This document shows positions 14,944 through 22,356 of a stretch of DNA of 37,920 nt, piece by piece. The DNA is from Mesorhizobium sp. (GTDB lineage Bacteria > Pseudomonadota > Alphaproteobacteria > Rhizobiales > Rhizobiaceae): positions 1-37,920 of the forward strand of contig NZ_SUEG01000045.1 of NCBI RefSeq assembly GCF_005063415.1, given 5' to 3'. Every line of letters starts with the position of its first letter. Within the stretch, counting starts at the first letter, position 1. The position numbers were made by a program, and so were the translations under genes. The notes below the pieces were generated by a model. It was given only the letters and a program-made list of their open reading frames with translations. It made no database searches and was not told the origin of the DNA.

Positions 14944-15381
14944 TCACGCCGCTTGCTGAGCTTCGGCGACGCGTCTTATCTCGCCTGGCAGGGATTCCCA
15001 GACCTTGTGCATCTGTCCTTCTCCGACGTGATGGGCGAGCACCTTGGACACGACCCTGAATGCATCCTTGGAATCGATCGGACGGCTAAATTCCAGCTCC
15101 GCCTTGATTTTGGCCAGAAACTCGTCGAGCGACCGCACCTTCTCGGGAGCTTTGGAAGGTTGATATTGGTCATAGAAGGCGCCGCGCACCAGAATCGGCA
15201 GCTGCGAGCCGAGGTGGGCTGCAAGATCGGGTTGCATACGGTCGCGCAGGGCGTGCAGCACCGCTCCGAGGACGTGCCAGGCGACCTGCCGATCCGGTCC
15301 AATCTCGTCCATGATCTCGTCGAGCCAGATGTTCGTGGTCTGCAGTGTCTTGTCGAATACGTCGAGTCCGGTGGCGTTCAT
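14944..15381 (-). CDS. DUF2267 family protein
   Basis: A 145-aa protein with the DUF2267 helical repeat pattern (LQTTNIWLDEIMDEIG, AWHVLGAVLHALRDRM, LGSQLPILVRGAFYDQY and the C-terminal repeat VSKVLAHHVGEGQMHKV). Function is unknown; in rhizobia and actinobacteria the family often lies with Hsp20, CBS and universal-stress genes, as here. ATG 15381 follows GAAGGAGGAATTCG, a strong RBS, so the 7-residue upstream extension is rejected. A one-mismatch EcfG-like sequence (GGAAC-N16-TGTT) lies about 45 bp upstream. Confidence 0.88.
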   Translation of the reverse strand: MNATGLDVFDKTLQTTNIWLDEIMDEIGPDRQVAWHVLGAVLHALRDRMQPDLAAHLGSQLPILVRGAFYDQYQPSKAPEKVRSLDEFLAKIKAELEFSRPIDSKDAFRVVSKVLAHHVGEGQMHKVWESLPGEIRRVAEAQQAA

Positions 15382-15647
15382 CGAATTCCTCCTTCCGTTC
15401 AAATCCGACTAGGCTGATGTGACCAAACAGCCGTACCTGCCCGTTGTTCCCCGATGGGGCATATCCTGATGCGCATTCATTGTCGGAGGTCCCGTCATGA
15501 GGGAATTCGGGCCGGCTTTTTGCCGCTGTTTTTTCGACCGCCTTTCTTGGTCGGCGCTCGGAACATCCTCATGGGTGGACGAGTTTTGCTTGCCGTCGCC
15601 GATCACATGGCGACGAGTGATGCAGACACGAAAACAGGAGAAGAACC

Positions 15648-16127
15648 ATGGCACATCATCATTTGGCGCCCTGGACGCCATCGCGCAGCCTCTACCCGTC
15701 CGCGCAAGACCCACTCACGTCATTCCACCGGCAGATCGATCGCCTGTTCGACGACTTCTTTGCGCCAATGGCCGAAGCGACTACGGCCAGCGATCTTTGG
15801 CCGAGCGTCGACGTATATGAAACAGACCAAGCCTATAAGGTCACCGCCGAATTGCCGGGGCTCGAGCAGAAGGATGTTGAGCTCAATCTGCGCGACAACA
15901 CCCTCTCCATTACGGGCGAGAAGCGTTCGGAGCACAAGGAAAGTGACCGCGGCCACACCTACAGCGAACGCAGTTATGGCCGGTTTCAGCGGACGATCCC
16001 CCTGGAAGCGGAGATCGATGCCGACAAGGTGCAGGCCACTTTCAGGAACGGCGTTTTGACTGTCGAGCTTCCGAAGAATCCCGCTGCAAAGGACAAGACA
16101 CGCCGCATAGAAGTGAAAGCGCGATAA
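15648..16127 (+). CDS. Hsp20/alpha-crystallin small heat shock protein
   Basis: A 159-aa ATP-independent holdase of the IbpA/class A rhizobial type. The alpha-crystallin domain spans about residues 48-150 (WPSVDVYETDQAYKVTAELP; later GRFQRTIPLEAEIDADKV, FRNGVLTVELPK), followed by the conserved A-x-x-K-x-R-x-I tail (KTRRIEVKAR). AGGAGAAGAACC precedes the ATG. The 266 bp upstream contain no gene. I looked for a ROSE-type RNA thermometer there but could not support one. It is convergent with the CBS gene. Confidence 0.95.
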   Translation: MAHHHLAPWTPSRSLYPSAQDPLTSFHRQIDRLFDDFFAPMAEATTASDLWPSVDVYETDQAYKVTAELPGLEQKDVELNLRDNTLSITGEKRSEHKESDRGHTYSERSYGRFQRTIPLEAEIDADKVQATFRNGVLTVELPKNPAAKDKTRRIEVKAR

Positions 16128-16216
16128 TAGCCAAACTGAAGGCTGCCTGAGCAGGCTGCGTTCACCCCCGAGGGAGGGAGAACGGCGAGCACGGCGGCAA
16201 CCGCTCAGGCGAGCGT

Positions 16217-16645
16217 CTAGCGCCGGGGATCGTCCGTTGCCTCGGAAACGCCTTCGAGAGCGATTTTGGCGGCTTCCTTATGGGTCCGCCCGAGGTCGGC
16301 CAGGGCAATGACGCCGACGAGGCGCTTGTCGTGGTTGATCACCGGAAGACGACGCACCTGATGCTTGGCCATGATCTTCGCCGCATCGGTGATATCGGCG
16401 TCGTCGAAGCACCAATAGACATGCTCGGACATGACCTCGCGAACGGTCGTGTTGCCGGCTGAGCGCTCCTCGGCGACGCCGCGCATCACGATGTCGCGGT
16501 CTGTCACCATGCCGACCAGCCTGTCATTCTCGCCGACCGGAAGGGCGCCGAGATTGTCGGCCCGCATTTTCCGGGCGGCATCCCTGATTGTAGTGTTCGG
16601 GCCGACCAGTTCGGTCCGACGGCTCATGATCTCCTGAACTTGCAT
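16217..16645 (-). CDS. Tandem CBS domain protein
   Basis: A 142-aa protein made of two CBS motifs: residues about 1-60 (MQVQEIMSRRTELV, LPVGENDRLVGMVTDRDIVM) and 70-130 (TVREVMSEHVYWC, RRLPVINHDKRLVGVIALAD). Such stand-alone pairs bind adenosine nucleotides and act as energy or redox sensors. ATG 16645 has AGAGAGGAATGTCCC in front. An exact EcfG promoter match lies about 165-190 bp upstream, so it is a likely member of the general stress regulon. Confidence 0.92.
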   Translation of the reverse strand: MQVQEIMSRRTELVGPNTTIRDAARKMRADNLGALPVGENDRLVGMVTDRDIVMRGVAEERSAGNTTVREVMSEHVYWCFDDADITDAAKIMAKHQVRRLPVINHDKRLVGVIALADLGRTHKEAAKIALEGVSEATDDPRR

Positions 16646-16811
16646 GGGACATTCCTCTCTCTGATTGCTGAGGCAACAAGCCGCCAGACGCGCCTGTTGC
16701 CGCGCATCGCGAAATCGCCGGACGAGGCATGTACGGATCGCTATCTTCGATCTTCCCGATCCGCGTTAACCCGGGCCGGTGCCGGCACCTCGCGATCGAA
16801 ACTATTCTTGG

Positions 16812-16836
16812 AACGTCCAGGCAGCGAGCGAGTTCC
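16812..16836 (-). promoter_or_regulatory. EcfG-type promoter upstream of the CBS gene
   Basis: On the minus strand GGAAC-N16-CGTT, an exact match to the EcfG consensus, points to the CBS gene. The site is nearly palindromic: on the plus strand GGAAC (16810-16814) with N16 is followed by AGTT, one mismatch from consensus, pointing to the phosphoribosyltransferase. No gene occupies 16646-16932. Confidence 0.6.
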
Positions 16837-16932
16837 AAAATGGTACCGGTGCCGCAGCCATCCCAGGGCATGTGGCCGCAGGCTGGTGACAAAACATCCA
16901 CCGGGAAAACAGATGCACGCGGATTGAAGGTC

Positions 16933-17667
16933 ATGGCTATCATCTTTTCAGATCGCCGCGAGGCCGGGCGGCGACTCGCCGGGGAGCTCGTTCGCTTTGC
17001 CGGCCGCGACGACGTGATCGTATTGGCGCTGCCCCGAGGCGGCGTGCCGGTCGGCTACGAGGTCGCGCAGGCACTCAAGGCACCGCTCGACGTCTTCGTC
17101 GTGCGCAAGCTCGGCGTCCCCGGTCACGAGGAACTGGCCATGGGGGCGATCGCGCCCTCAGGCGTACGTGTCCTGAACGACGAAATCGTCAGCGGTCTCG
17201 CGATCCCGCCACATGTCATCGACGCGGTCGCCGCAAAGGAGGAAAAAGAGCTTCTGCGCCGCGAGCACCTCTATAGGGACGGGCGACCCCCGCCGCAGTT
17301 GAATGGACGGACCATTATCCTCGTGGATGACGGGCTTGCGACCGGATCGACCATGCGGGCCGGGATCAAGGCGCTGCGAAAAAACCACGCCGCCCATATT
17401 GTCGCGGCCGTTCCCGTCGGTAGCCCCGACACTTGCGACGCGATGCGGGCGGACGCCGACGAGGTCGTTTGCGCGACGACACCAGAGCCGTTGCTGGGTG
17501 TCGGGCGCTGGTACGTGGATTTCTCACAAACGAGCGATGAAGAGGTCCGCGCGCTCCTCGCCAGCTGCGTGCCCAAGCCTGCGGCTTCCGACAAGCCTGC
17601 CGCTTCCGAAGAAGAATTGGCCGGGCGCGCGAGCGCGGGTCCGGTGCCTGGCACCAGATCGACATAG
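16933..17667 (+). CDS. Phosphoribosyltransferase family protein
   Basis: A 244-aa type I PRTase-fold protein. The PRPP-binding loop is ILVDDGLATGSTM (residues about 129-141), and the family's ALPRGGVPVGYEVA segment is at 32-46. The substrate base is unknown. These proteins are not dedicated nucleotide-salvage enzymes and often occur next to, or fused with, a dienelactone-hydrolase-like domain. That is the case here: the alpha/beta hydrolase starts five bases downstream. Start ATG 16933 gives the family's usual N-terminus (MAIIFSDRREAGRRLA); the upstream frame is promoter DNA. The last 30 residues are a low-complexity tail. Confidence 0.9.
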   Translation: MAIIFSDRREAGRRLAGELVRFAGRDDVIVLALPRGGVPVGYEVAQALKAPLDVFVVRKLGVPGHEELAMGAIAPSGVRVLNDEIVSGLAIPPHVIDAVAAKEEKELLRREHLYRDGRPPPQLNGRTIILVDDGLATGSTMRAGIKALRKNHAAHIVAAVPVGSPDTCDAMRADADEVVCATTPEPLLGVGRWYVDFSQTSDEEVRALLASCVPKPAASDKPAASEEELAGRASAGPVPGTRST

Positions 17668-17672
17668 CGGAG

Positions 17673-18356
17673 ATGGACATGGACCGGGATAGCGAGCACG
17701 TCGTGCATGTTCCCGCGGGGCCTGTCACGCTTGAGGGCAATCTTTCGTTGCCCCCGGATGCTCGTGGCCTTGTGCTCTTCGCCCACGGCAGCGGAAGCAG
17801 CCGCCACAGCCCGCGCAACCGCTACGTGGCCCGAAGGCTGAACGAGGCGAACCTCGCCACCTTCCTCGTCGACCTGTTGACCGCCGAAGAGGAGCGGATC
17901 GACCAGGTCACGGCCGAGTTGCGCTTCAATATCGGACTGCTCGCCGACCGGCTGGTCGGCGTCACGGATTGGCTCGGCGCCTCGCCGGACACGTCGGGGT
18001 TGCGTCTTGGCTATTTCGGCGCGAGCACGGGCGCCGGTGCCGCCCTGGTGGCGGCGGCCGAACGGCCCGACCAGGCCGCAGCCGTGGTTTCGCGTGGTGG
18101 CCGGCCCGACCTTGCAGCGCTCGCCCTGCCGCGCGTCCGGGCGCCGACCTTGCTCGTCGTCGGAGGCGCGGACACGCAAGTGATCGCACTCAACCGCTCG
18201 GCGCTGGCGGCGCTCCGCTGCGAGAAGGAGCTCGCCATCGTCCCTGGCGCGACACATCTGTTCGAGGAGCCCGGCGCCCTGGACGAAGTCGCGGATCTCG
18301 CGAGCCGATGGTTCTTGCGCCATCTGATTTCGGACAGATCGGCGTCGACGCCCTGA
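17673..18356 (+). CDS. Alpha/beta hydrolase, dienelactone hydrolase-like
   Basis: A 227-aa cytoplasmic hydrolase. The catalytic triad is visible: Ser118 in YFGASTGAG, Asp167 in VGGADTQV and His195 in GATHLFEE. The oxyanion-loop segment FAHGSGSSRHSPRNR is typical of the group found with phosphoribosyltransferases. The start lies five bases after the preceding stop with CGGAG as RBS, so the two are co-translated. Two ATGs (17673, 17679) are possible. Substrate unknown. Confidence 0.9.
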   Translation: MDMDRDSEHVVHVPAGPVTLEGNLSLPPDARGLVLFAHGSGSSRHSPRNRYVARRLNEANLATFLVDLLTAEEERIDQVTAELRFNIGLLADRLVGVTDWLGASPDTSGLRLGYFGASTGAGAALVAAAERPDQAAAVVSRGGRPDLAALALPRVRAPTLLVVGGADTQVIALNRSALAALRCEKELAIVPGATHLFEEPGALDEVADLASRWFLRHLISDRSASTP

Positions 18357-18478
18357 CAGCCGGGGCTTGCATCACCAGTCCCGGGATCATTTGCGTCCTC
18401 AACGCGTTATGATCCTCATAAGACAGCGCGCAGCTGCAACCCGAATGGCTGTCGCAACCCGTATGTGGGAGAAAGACA

Positions 18479-18979
18479 ATGCCGGACAAGAAGACCATCG
18501 AGAAGGCCCGAAAGGACAAGCGCGAGGGCAAATCGCCGAGCACGCAGGCCGGCGAGTTCGTGCACGAGGAGATCGATAAGATCCGCCGCGGCGAGCACGG
18601 CGCGCGCTCGACCCAGCAGGCCATCGCCATCGGGCTTTCCGAGGCGAGACGCGCAGGCGTAGACCTGCCCCCGCCCAAAAAGGGCAAGGTGAAGGAGAGC
18701 ACGCGCAAAAGCGCCGAATACGCCTATGAGGCCGGCCAGGGCGAACGCACGCCGAAACGCCGCCCGCGGGTCTCGAAAGCCGTCTCCAAGGTGCTCGAGC
18801 ACGAGCCGAAGAGCACGGCATCGCACGAGGCGCTGGCGCAGCAGGCCAAGCGTGCGGCCTCGCGCCGGACGGCTGAGGAGCGCTCGGCCGCCGCAAAGAA
18901 GGCCGCCGAGACGAAAGGCGCCAGCGGAAGGAAGGCGGCGGCGCAGAAGGCCGCCAGAACGCGGGCTCACCACGCATAG
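18479..18979 (+). CDS. DUF6496-type basic protein
   Basis: A 166-aa Lys/Arg/Ala-rich protein. Residues 1-75 match the short conserved domain with STQAGEFVHEEIDKIRRGEHG and TQQAIAIGLSEARRAG (DUF6496). The rest is histone-H1-like, with repeated AAKKAAETKGASGRKAA-type segments. This suggests DNA or RNA binding, although the family is uncharacterised. Its ATG is 13 bases after a GGGAGAAAG sequence. It is convergent with the decayed aminotransferase remnant. Confidence 0.82.
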   Translation: MPDKKTIEKARKDKREGKSPSTQAGEFVHEEIDKIRRGEHGARSTQQAIAIGLSEARRAGVDLPPPKKGKVKESTRKSAEYAYEAGQGERTPKRRPRVSKAVSKVLEHEPKSTASHEALAQQAKRAASRRTAEERSAAAKKAAETKGASGRKAAAQKAARTRAHHA

Positions 18980-19075
18980 TTCAAGACGGCGTTCGCCTCC
19001 AGGAAACCCGATATGGACGCCACGGGCCGCCGCCAGCAAAGGCAAGACGTCGATAAGGCCGCCGGCGATAAACGC

Positions 19076-19280
19076 CTATTCCTCCCAGACCCCCTTCCCG
19101 GCGCAGATCGTCCATCATGCGCGAAATGCCTTCGCGCAAGATCGACACCATGTCGTCGATTTGCTCGCGCGTGATGATCAGCGGCGGCGACATTACGCAC
19201 ATGTTGATCAGCGGCCTGACCAGCAGGCTGAGCTCGTGGCAATGCGCGTCGATCCCGGTCGGCAGCTCGATCCGCCTCGC
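19076..19280 (-). pseudogene. 3' stump of a class III aminotransferase
   Basis: The minus strand directly after the amine oxidase stop reads RIELPTGIDAHCHELSLLVR, then PLINMCVMSPPLIITREQ, then IDDMVSILREGISRMMDDLRREG. This is the C-terminus of omega-aminotransferases such as those acting on putrescine or beta-alanine. Only about 65 residues remain, with no start codon or PLP-binding lysine. Near the end, a run of five G residues appears to hold one extra base. Without it the frame would end VWEE-stop at 19076-19078. The gene was probably the last member of the amine catabolic operon. Confidence 0.75.
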
Positions 19281-20582
19281 TTATGACCCTGAGGCTCTGA
19301 TGGCGATGGCCGTCTGAATAATTTCTAGCGCAGCAATGCGGCCGGCGACGATGGCGCCCTCGACGTAGCCCGGAAATGATGGCGACAGCTCCGACGAGGC
19401 GAAATGGATCGGCGACGCGCCAGCACGGATAATGCGTTCGGCATCAGTTGCCGTCGCATCGACGATCAGATCGCTGTAACCGCCGCCGCTCCAGCGATCC
19501 CCGGTCCAGTCGCGATAGCTGAGATCGATAATGCCGGCCGCCTCGATACCGAGCGCCTCTTCCAGCTTTGATGTCACCTTTGCGCGTAACGCTGCGTCGT
19601 CCAGATCCCGCCAGCGCTGCGCCAGCGGCCCGCCGATGAAGACGACAAGTGCTGCATGATCCTCGTCCCTGCTTGCATCGCAGGCAAAAAGCCCGTGCGG
19701 ATCGCGCCACATCACCATGCCGCTCAAGCCCCTGTCGCGCCAGAAAGCCTTGGGATAGCGCACCAGCATTTTAATCACCGCGCCGCTTTGCCAGACGCCG
19801 AGGGCTCTCTTGAGCACAGCCGGCAGCGGCGGCACGAAATCCACTCTCGAGGCCATCATCGGCGGTACGGCGACCAGTACCGCTCGTGCCTCGATCGCGC
19901 CGGCAGGCGAAACGACGCGAACCCCTCCCGGCCCGTCCTCAATGGCCTCGACAGCTGTATTCAGCCGCAGTCGATCGCCGAGATCCCGCGCAAGATCATC
20001 CGCCAGCGAATGCATGGTTTCGCGCACGAAATACTGCAGCTCCGACACCTCGTTGGTGACGCGGCGATCATTGTCGATCAGGTACCACAGCGGCAGCCTT
20101 TCCATTGCCAGGCACCACAGGCCCTCGATCATCGACCGAAAGGCGGCCTTGGCATCGTCGGGATCGGCCTGGCGATCGAGCCATGCCGCAACCGTCAAGC
20201 CGGCAATGGCCGGGTCGTTCGGTGCGATCGCATTCATCCGCTCGCGTATTCGCATCGCGGTGCCGTAAGTGCGCCCGGCTTGCGCCTCGCTCATTCGCGG
20301 CTGCGTGACGAATTCGCCTGCGACATGGGTCTCGACCAATGTCTTGCCGCGCGCTCGCACCAGCGCCATCAATTCCGGCATGTCTTCGCACAGGAACTGG
20401 CCGCCGCTGTCGATCCGCTCGCCGAGCCCGTTCTGCACGGCTTCGACGCGTCCGCCGACACGGTCGCGGGCTTCGAGCACCACGACATCGATGCCGGCCT
20501 GGTTCAATTCACGCGCGGCCGACAGGCCGGTGAAGCCGGCGCCGACGATGGCCACATCGGCTCGTTCGATCTTGAACTTCAT
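19281..20582 (-). CDS. FAD-dependent amine oxidase (monoamine oxidase family)
   Basis: A 433-aa flavoprotein of the MAO/PuuB-like amine oxidase family. The Rossmann motif VGAGFTGLSAARELNQAG (Gly14, 16, 19) is followed by the GG-R-x-x-x motif ARDRVGGRVEA. The C-terminal FAD-binding segment is FASSELSPSFPGYVEGAI. The gene appears intact. Its ATG overlaps the TAA of the preceding mini substrate-binding protein gene (TAATG), and an aminotransferase remnant follows, indicating a former polyamine or amine utilisation operon controlled by the TetR gene upstream. The substrate (for example putrescine) is inferred from context. Confidence 0.9.
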   Translation of the reverse strand: MKFKIERADVAIVGAGFTGLSAARELNQAGIDVVVLEARDRVGGRVEAVQNGLGERIDSGGQFLCEDMPELMALVRARGKTLVETHVAGEFVTQPRMSEAQAGRTYGTAMRIRERMNAIAPNDPAIAGLTVAAWLDRQADPDDAKAAFRSMIEGLWCLAMERLPLWYLIDNDRRVTNEVSELQYFVRETMHSLADDLARDLGDRLRLNTAVEAIEDGPGGVRVVSPAGAIEARAVLVAVPPMMASRVDFVPPLPAVLKRALGVWQSGAVIKMLVRYPKAFWRDRGLSGMVMWRDPHGLFACDASRDEDHAALVVFIGGPLAQRWRDLDDAALRAKVTSKLEEALGIEAAGIIDLSYRDWTGDRWSGGGYSDLIVDATATDAERIIRAGASPIHFASSELSPSFPGYVEGAIVAGRIAALEIIQTAIAIRASGS

Positions 20583-20806
20583 TAGCCGGCCTTGATCTTC
20601 TCGAATTCCGCGACCATCCGCTGCTTGAACTCCGGCGCCACCGGCTGCGGATGGAAGCCGGGATCCTCGTAACAGGACCAGTTAAACAGGACGAGGTCCT
20701 TGTCCGCCGCCAGCGCCGCGGCCGAAGCCGCCAGCCCCGTCGCCGAAGCCGCCGGTGCTGCAGCCAATGCCGCTGTCAGTGTCGGGCGTCGGGTTATAGT
20801 CTTCAA
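20582..20806 (-). pseudogene. Polyamine-type ABC substrate-binding protein reduced to 74 codons by an internal deletion
   Basis: The frame begins at TTG 20806 (after AAAGAGGATGG) with a signal-like Ala-rich leader ending SAAALAADKD. It reads LVLFNWSCYEDPGF, the mature N-terminus of PotD/PotF-like binding proteins. It then jumps to PEFKQRMVAEFEKIKAG-stop, which is the family's C-terminus. About 270 central residues are missing, yet the frame is preserved. The stop overlaps the amine oxidase start. It cannot bind polyamines as a normal two-lobe protein and is best seen as a remnant, although an exported small peptide could still be made. It lies 26 bp downstream of the TetR gene. Confidence 0.7.
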
Positions 20807-20832
20807 TGCTGTTCCATCCTCTTTTTGATTGT

Positions 20833-21528
20833 TCACGCCGGCTTGGCACCGCTGGCTGCAGATTTCGGATAGTGCTTGGGGAATGCCGCGGACAGGAACC
20901 CGTTCGCGGCCTGCAGTGCCGTCTCGCGTGTGGTGTCTTCGGTGCCCATCATCAAATGCAGCCACAGACCATCCAGCATGGCGCTGAGCGCCAGCGCCAT
21001 GACTTGTGGTTCATAGGCATAGAAGCCGCTCTGCTTGAGCGCCGCGCAAAGATCGATGAAGATGTTCTGGTAGACGGCATCGCGTGCGCTGCTCAGCGCC
21101 TGATATTTCGGCCGCGATTTGGCCTCGCCCCAGAAGGCACACCAGGCAGCCAGCTTGCGCTTGTTGCAGATCGAGCGGTCGAAATCGGCCGCGACCAATG
21201 CCTGCAACTGGCGCGCGGGATCATCGCCGGCCTTTTGCAAGGCGCTGCGCCAATGCGCCGAATACTCGTCATACATGTATTGCAAAGTGGCGACGAGCAG
21301 CTTCTCTTTGCTCTCGAAATGGAAATTGACGATGCCGCGCGACAAGCCGGCGCCGTCGGCGACGTCGGCCATAGTCGTTTCCGAATAGCCGCGCTTGGCC
21401 AATGAATCGATTGTCGCTTCGATCAGTTGAAACTGCCTTGTCTCTTTCGACGCCTTGCGGCCGCGCTTTTCGGAATCGCTTTTTCGCGCCGGTTCGAGGA
21501 GGGCTTCGCGCGCCTCTGTTGTCTTCAT
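20833..21528 (-). CDS. TetR family regulator with BetI-type C-terminal domain
   Basis: A 231-aa repressor-type protein. The N-terminal helix-turn-helix is at about residues 33-75 (RGYSETTMADVADGAGLSRG then IVNFHFESKEKLL). The C-terminal half resembles the BetI-like ligand domain (CNKRKLAAWCAFWGEAKSRP, ALSAMLDGLWLHLMMG). The upstream extension of the frame (to 21696) is rejected because ATG 21528 gives the normal family start. It is the first gene of the minus-strand amine operon and probably regulates it. A CAGTGG-N11-CCACTG inverted repeat lies 55 bp upstream. Confidence 0.9.
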   Translation of the reverse strand: MKTTEAREALLEPARKSDSEKRGRKASKETRQFQLIEATIDSLAKRGYSETTMADVADGAGLSRGIVNFHFESKEKLLVATLQYMYDEYSAHWRSALQKAGDDPARQLQALVAADFDRSICNKRKLAAWCAFWGEAKSRPKYQALSSARDAVYQNIFIDLCAALKQSGFYAYEPQVMALALSAMLDGLWLHLMMGTEDTTRETALQAANGFLSAAFPKHYPKSAASGAKPA

Positions 21529-21582
21529 CGGGTGATGGTCTCCAGCATCGCCGGCTAGCCGACTGGCTTCGGCCGCGAAGAT

Positions 21583-21605
21583 CAGTGGGACGGTGCTCGC
21601 CACTG
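21583..21605. promoter_or_regulatory. Candidate TetR operator
   Basis: CAGTGG-N11-CCACTG, an inverted repeat between the divergent TetR gene and the small ORF pair. The position fits autoregulation. The spacing is longer than in many TetR sites, so this is tentative. Confidence 0.35.
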
Positions 21606-21674
21606 TCAAGCACCTTCTGCAGGGCTGCCCGGGTTCGAATGTTCTCGTCGAGATAGGCATCCTTGGAGAAAACG

Positions 21675-21878
21675 ATGTCGAAGGCACCGTTGGCAAAAGG
21701 TGGCGATCCCGGCGATGCGTGGACCAGATCGGCGCCCCCGCCTGCAGCGGACCTTTGGGTCGAGATCTATGCCAGGCGCGAGCTGCGGTATCACCAGCTG
21801 TTGAAGCGTGCCAAACTGGTGCCGCGGCCGTTCGTCAGGCTCGACCGCCGCACCGCCAATCCGCCTGCGGATTTTTAG
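21675..21878 (+). CDS. Small hypothetical protein, 67 aa
   Basis: The ATG at 21675 is preceded by TTGGAGAAAACG, a reasonable RBS. The product is basic and Pro/Ala/Arg-rich (DLWVEIYARRELRYHQLLKR in the middle) with no membrane segment. It is two bases upstream of the next small ORF and on the same strand, which supports a two-gene unit. No family recognised. Confidence 0.5.
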   Translation: MSKAPLAKGGDPGDAWTRSAPPPAADLWVEIYARRELRYHQLLKRAKLVPRPFVRLDRRTANPPADF

Positions 21879-21880
21879 AG

Positions 21881-22138
21881 ATGACTGACGACACCGACAG
21901 TCGCGAAATCGATGCCGAGGCCGCCGAGCAGTGGCAGCTGGTCAACACGCCGCTCGGCGAAAAATGGTCGGGCCGAACCCGCTATGCCGCGGCCATGTTC
22001 TTCTACAAGCGCGGCGAGATGAGCGCTGAGACGCTGGAGGTCTACCGCATTTGTGCGAGGCTGGATTCGACCGATCCGCTGCTGATCATCCGCGACCGCG
22101 GCGTTGGCCAGGACTGGCTTAAACGCATGGGCGCCTAG
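21881..22138 (+). CDS. Small hypothetical protein, 85 aa
   Basis: Starts two bases after the stop of the previous small ORF. Sequence features are EQWQLVNTPLGEKWSGRTRY, AAAMFFYKRGEMSAETLEVY and a C-terminal DWLKRMGA. Composition looks like a real soluble, mostly helical protein. No family or function recognised. It may act with the 67-aa protein, since the two are probably translationally coupled. The large palindromic element begins 10 bp after its stop. Confidence 0.6.
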   Translation: MTDDTDSREIDAEAAEQWQLVNTPLGEKWSGRTRYAAAMFFYKRGEMSAETLEVYRICARLDSTDPLLIIRDRGVGQDWLKRMGA

Positions 22139-22148
22139 TAATTCCCGC

Positions 22149-22356
22149 CTAGGCCTGTTGAGATTCAGGTCAGGCCGAGTCGAAACGATGGTTTCCGAGA
22201 ACCGGAGCGGAGCGTGCTTAAGTACGTGAGCACCGGCCTACGCCGGCCGTAGCCTTAACTGCCACGACCGCTCATGAGTGCTTCGGCCGGCGAAGGCCGG
22301 AAGCGCAGGAAGCCATCGTTTGCAGGCCGGCCTCACCTGAATATCGACAGGCCTAG
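22149..22356. repeat. 208-bp palindromic intergenic element (MITE-like)
   Basis: Both ends begin CTAGGCCTGT. The ~48-bp terminal arms (22149-22196 and about 22309-22356) are imperfect reverse complements, sharing ATTCAGGT, AGGCCG and AAACGATGG/TTTCC-type blocks. Inside are further hairpins: GTGCT...AGCAC (22214-22233), a GGCCTACG/CCGTAGCC hairpin, and CTTCG-GCCGG-CGAAG. This suggests one palindromic repeat inserted into another. It separates two convergent genes, and its right end overlaps the dipeptidase stop codon (22353-22355). I recall similar sequence in mesorhizobial intergenic DNA but cannot verify copies. Confidence 0.75.

Noticed and set aside
15382..15647. ROSE-type RNA thermometer in front of the Hsp20 gene
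   Set aside because: No convincing stem pairing with the AGGAG and no characteristic ROSE end motif was visible.
21675..22138. Toxin-antitoxin pair
   Set aside because: Gene size and spacing fit, but no motif of any known toxin or antitoxin family was recognised.
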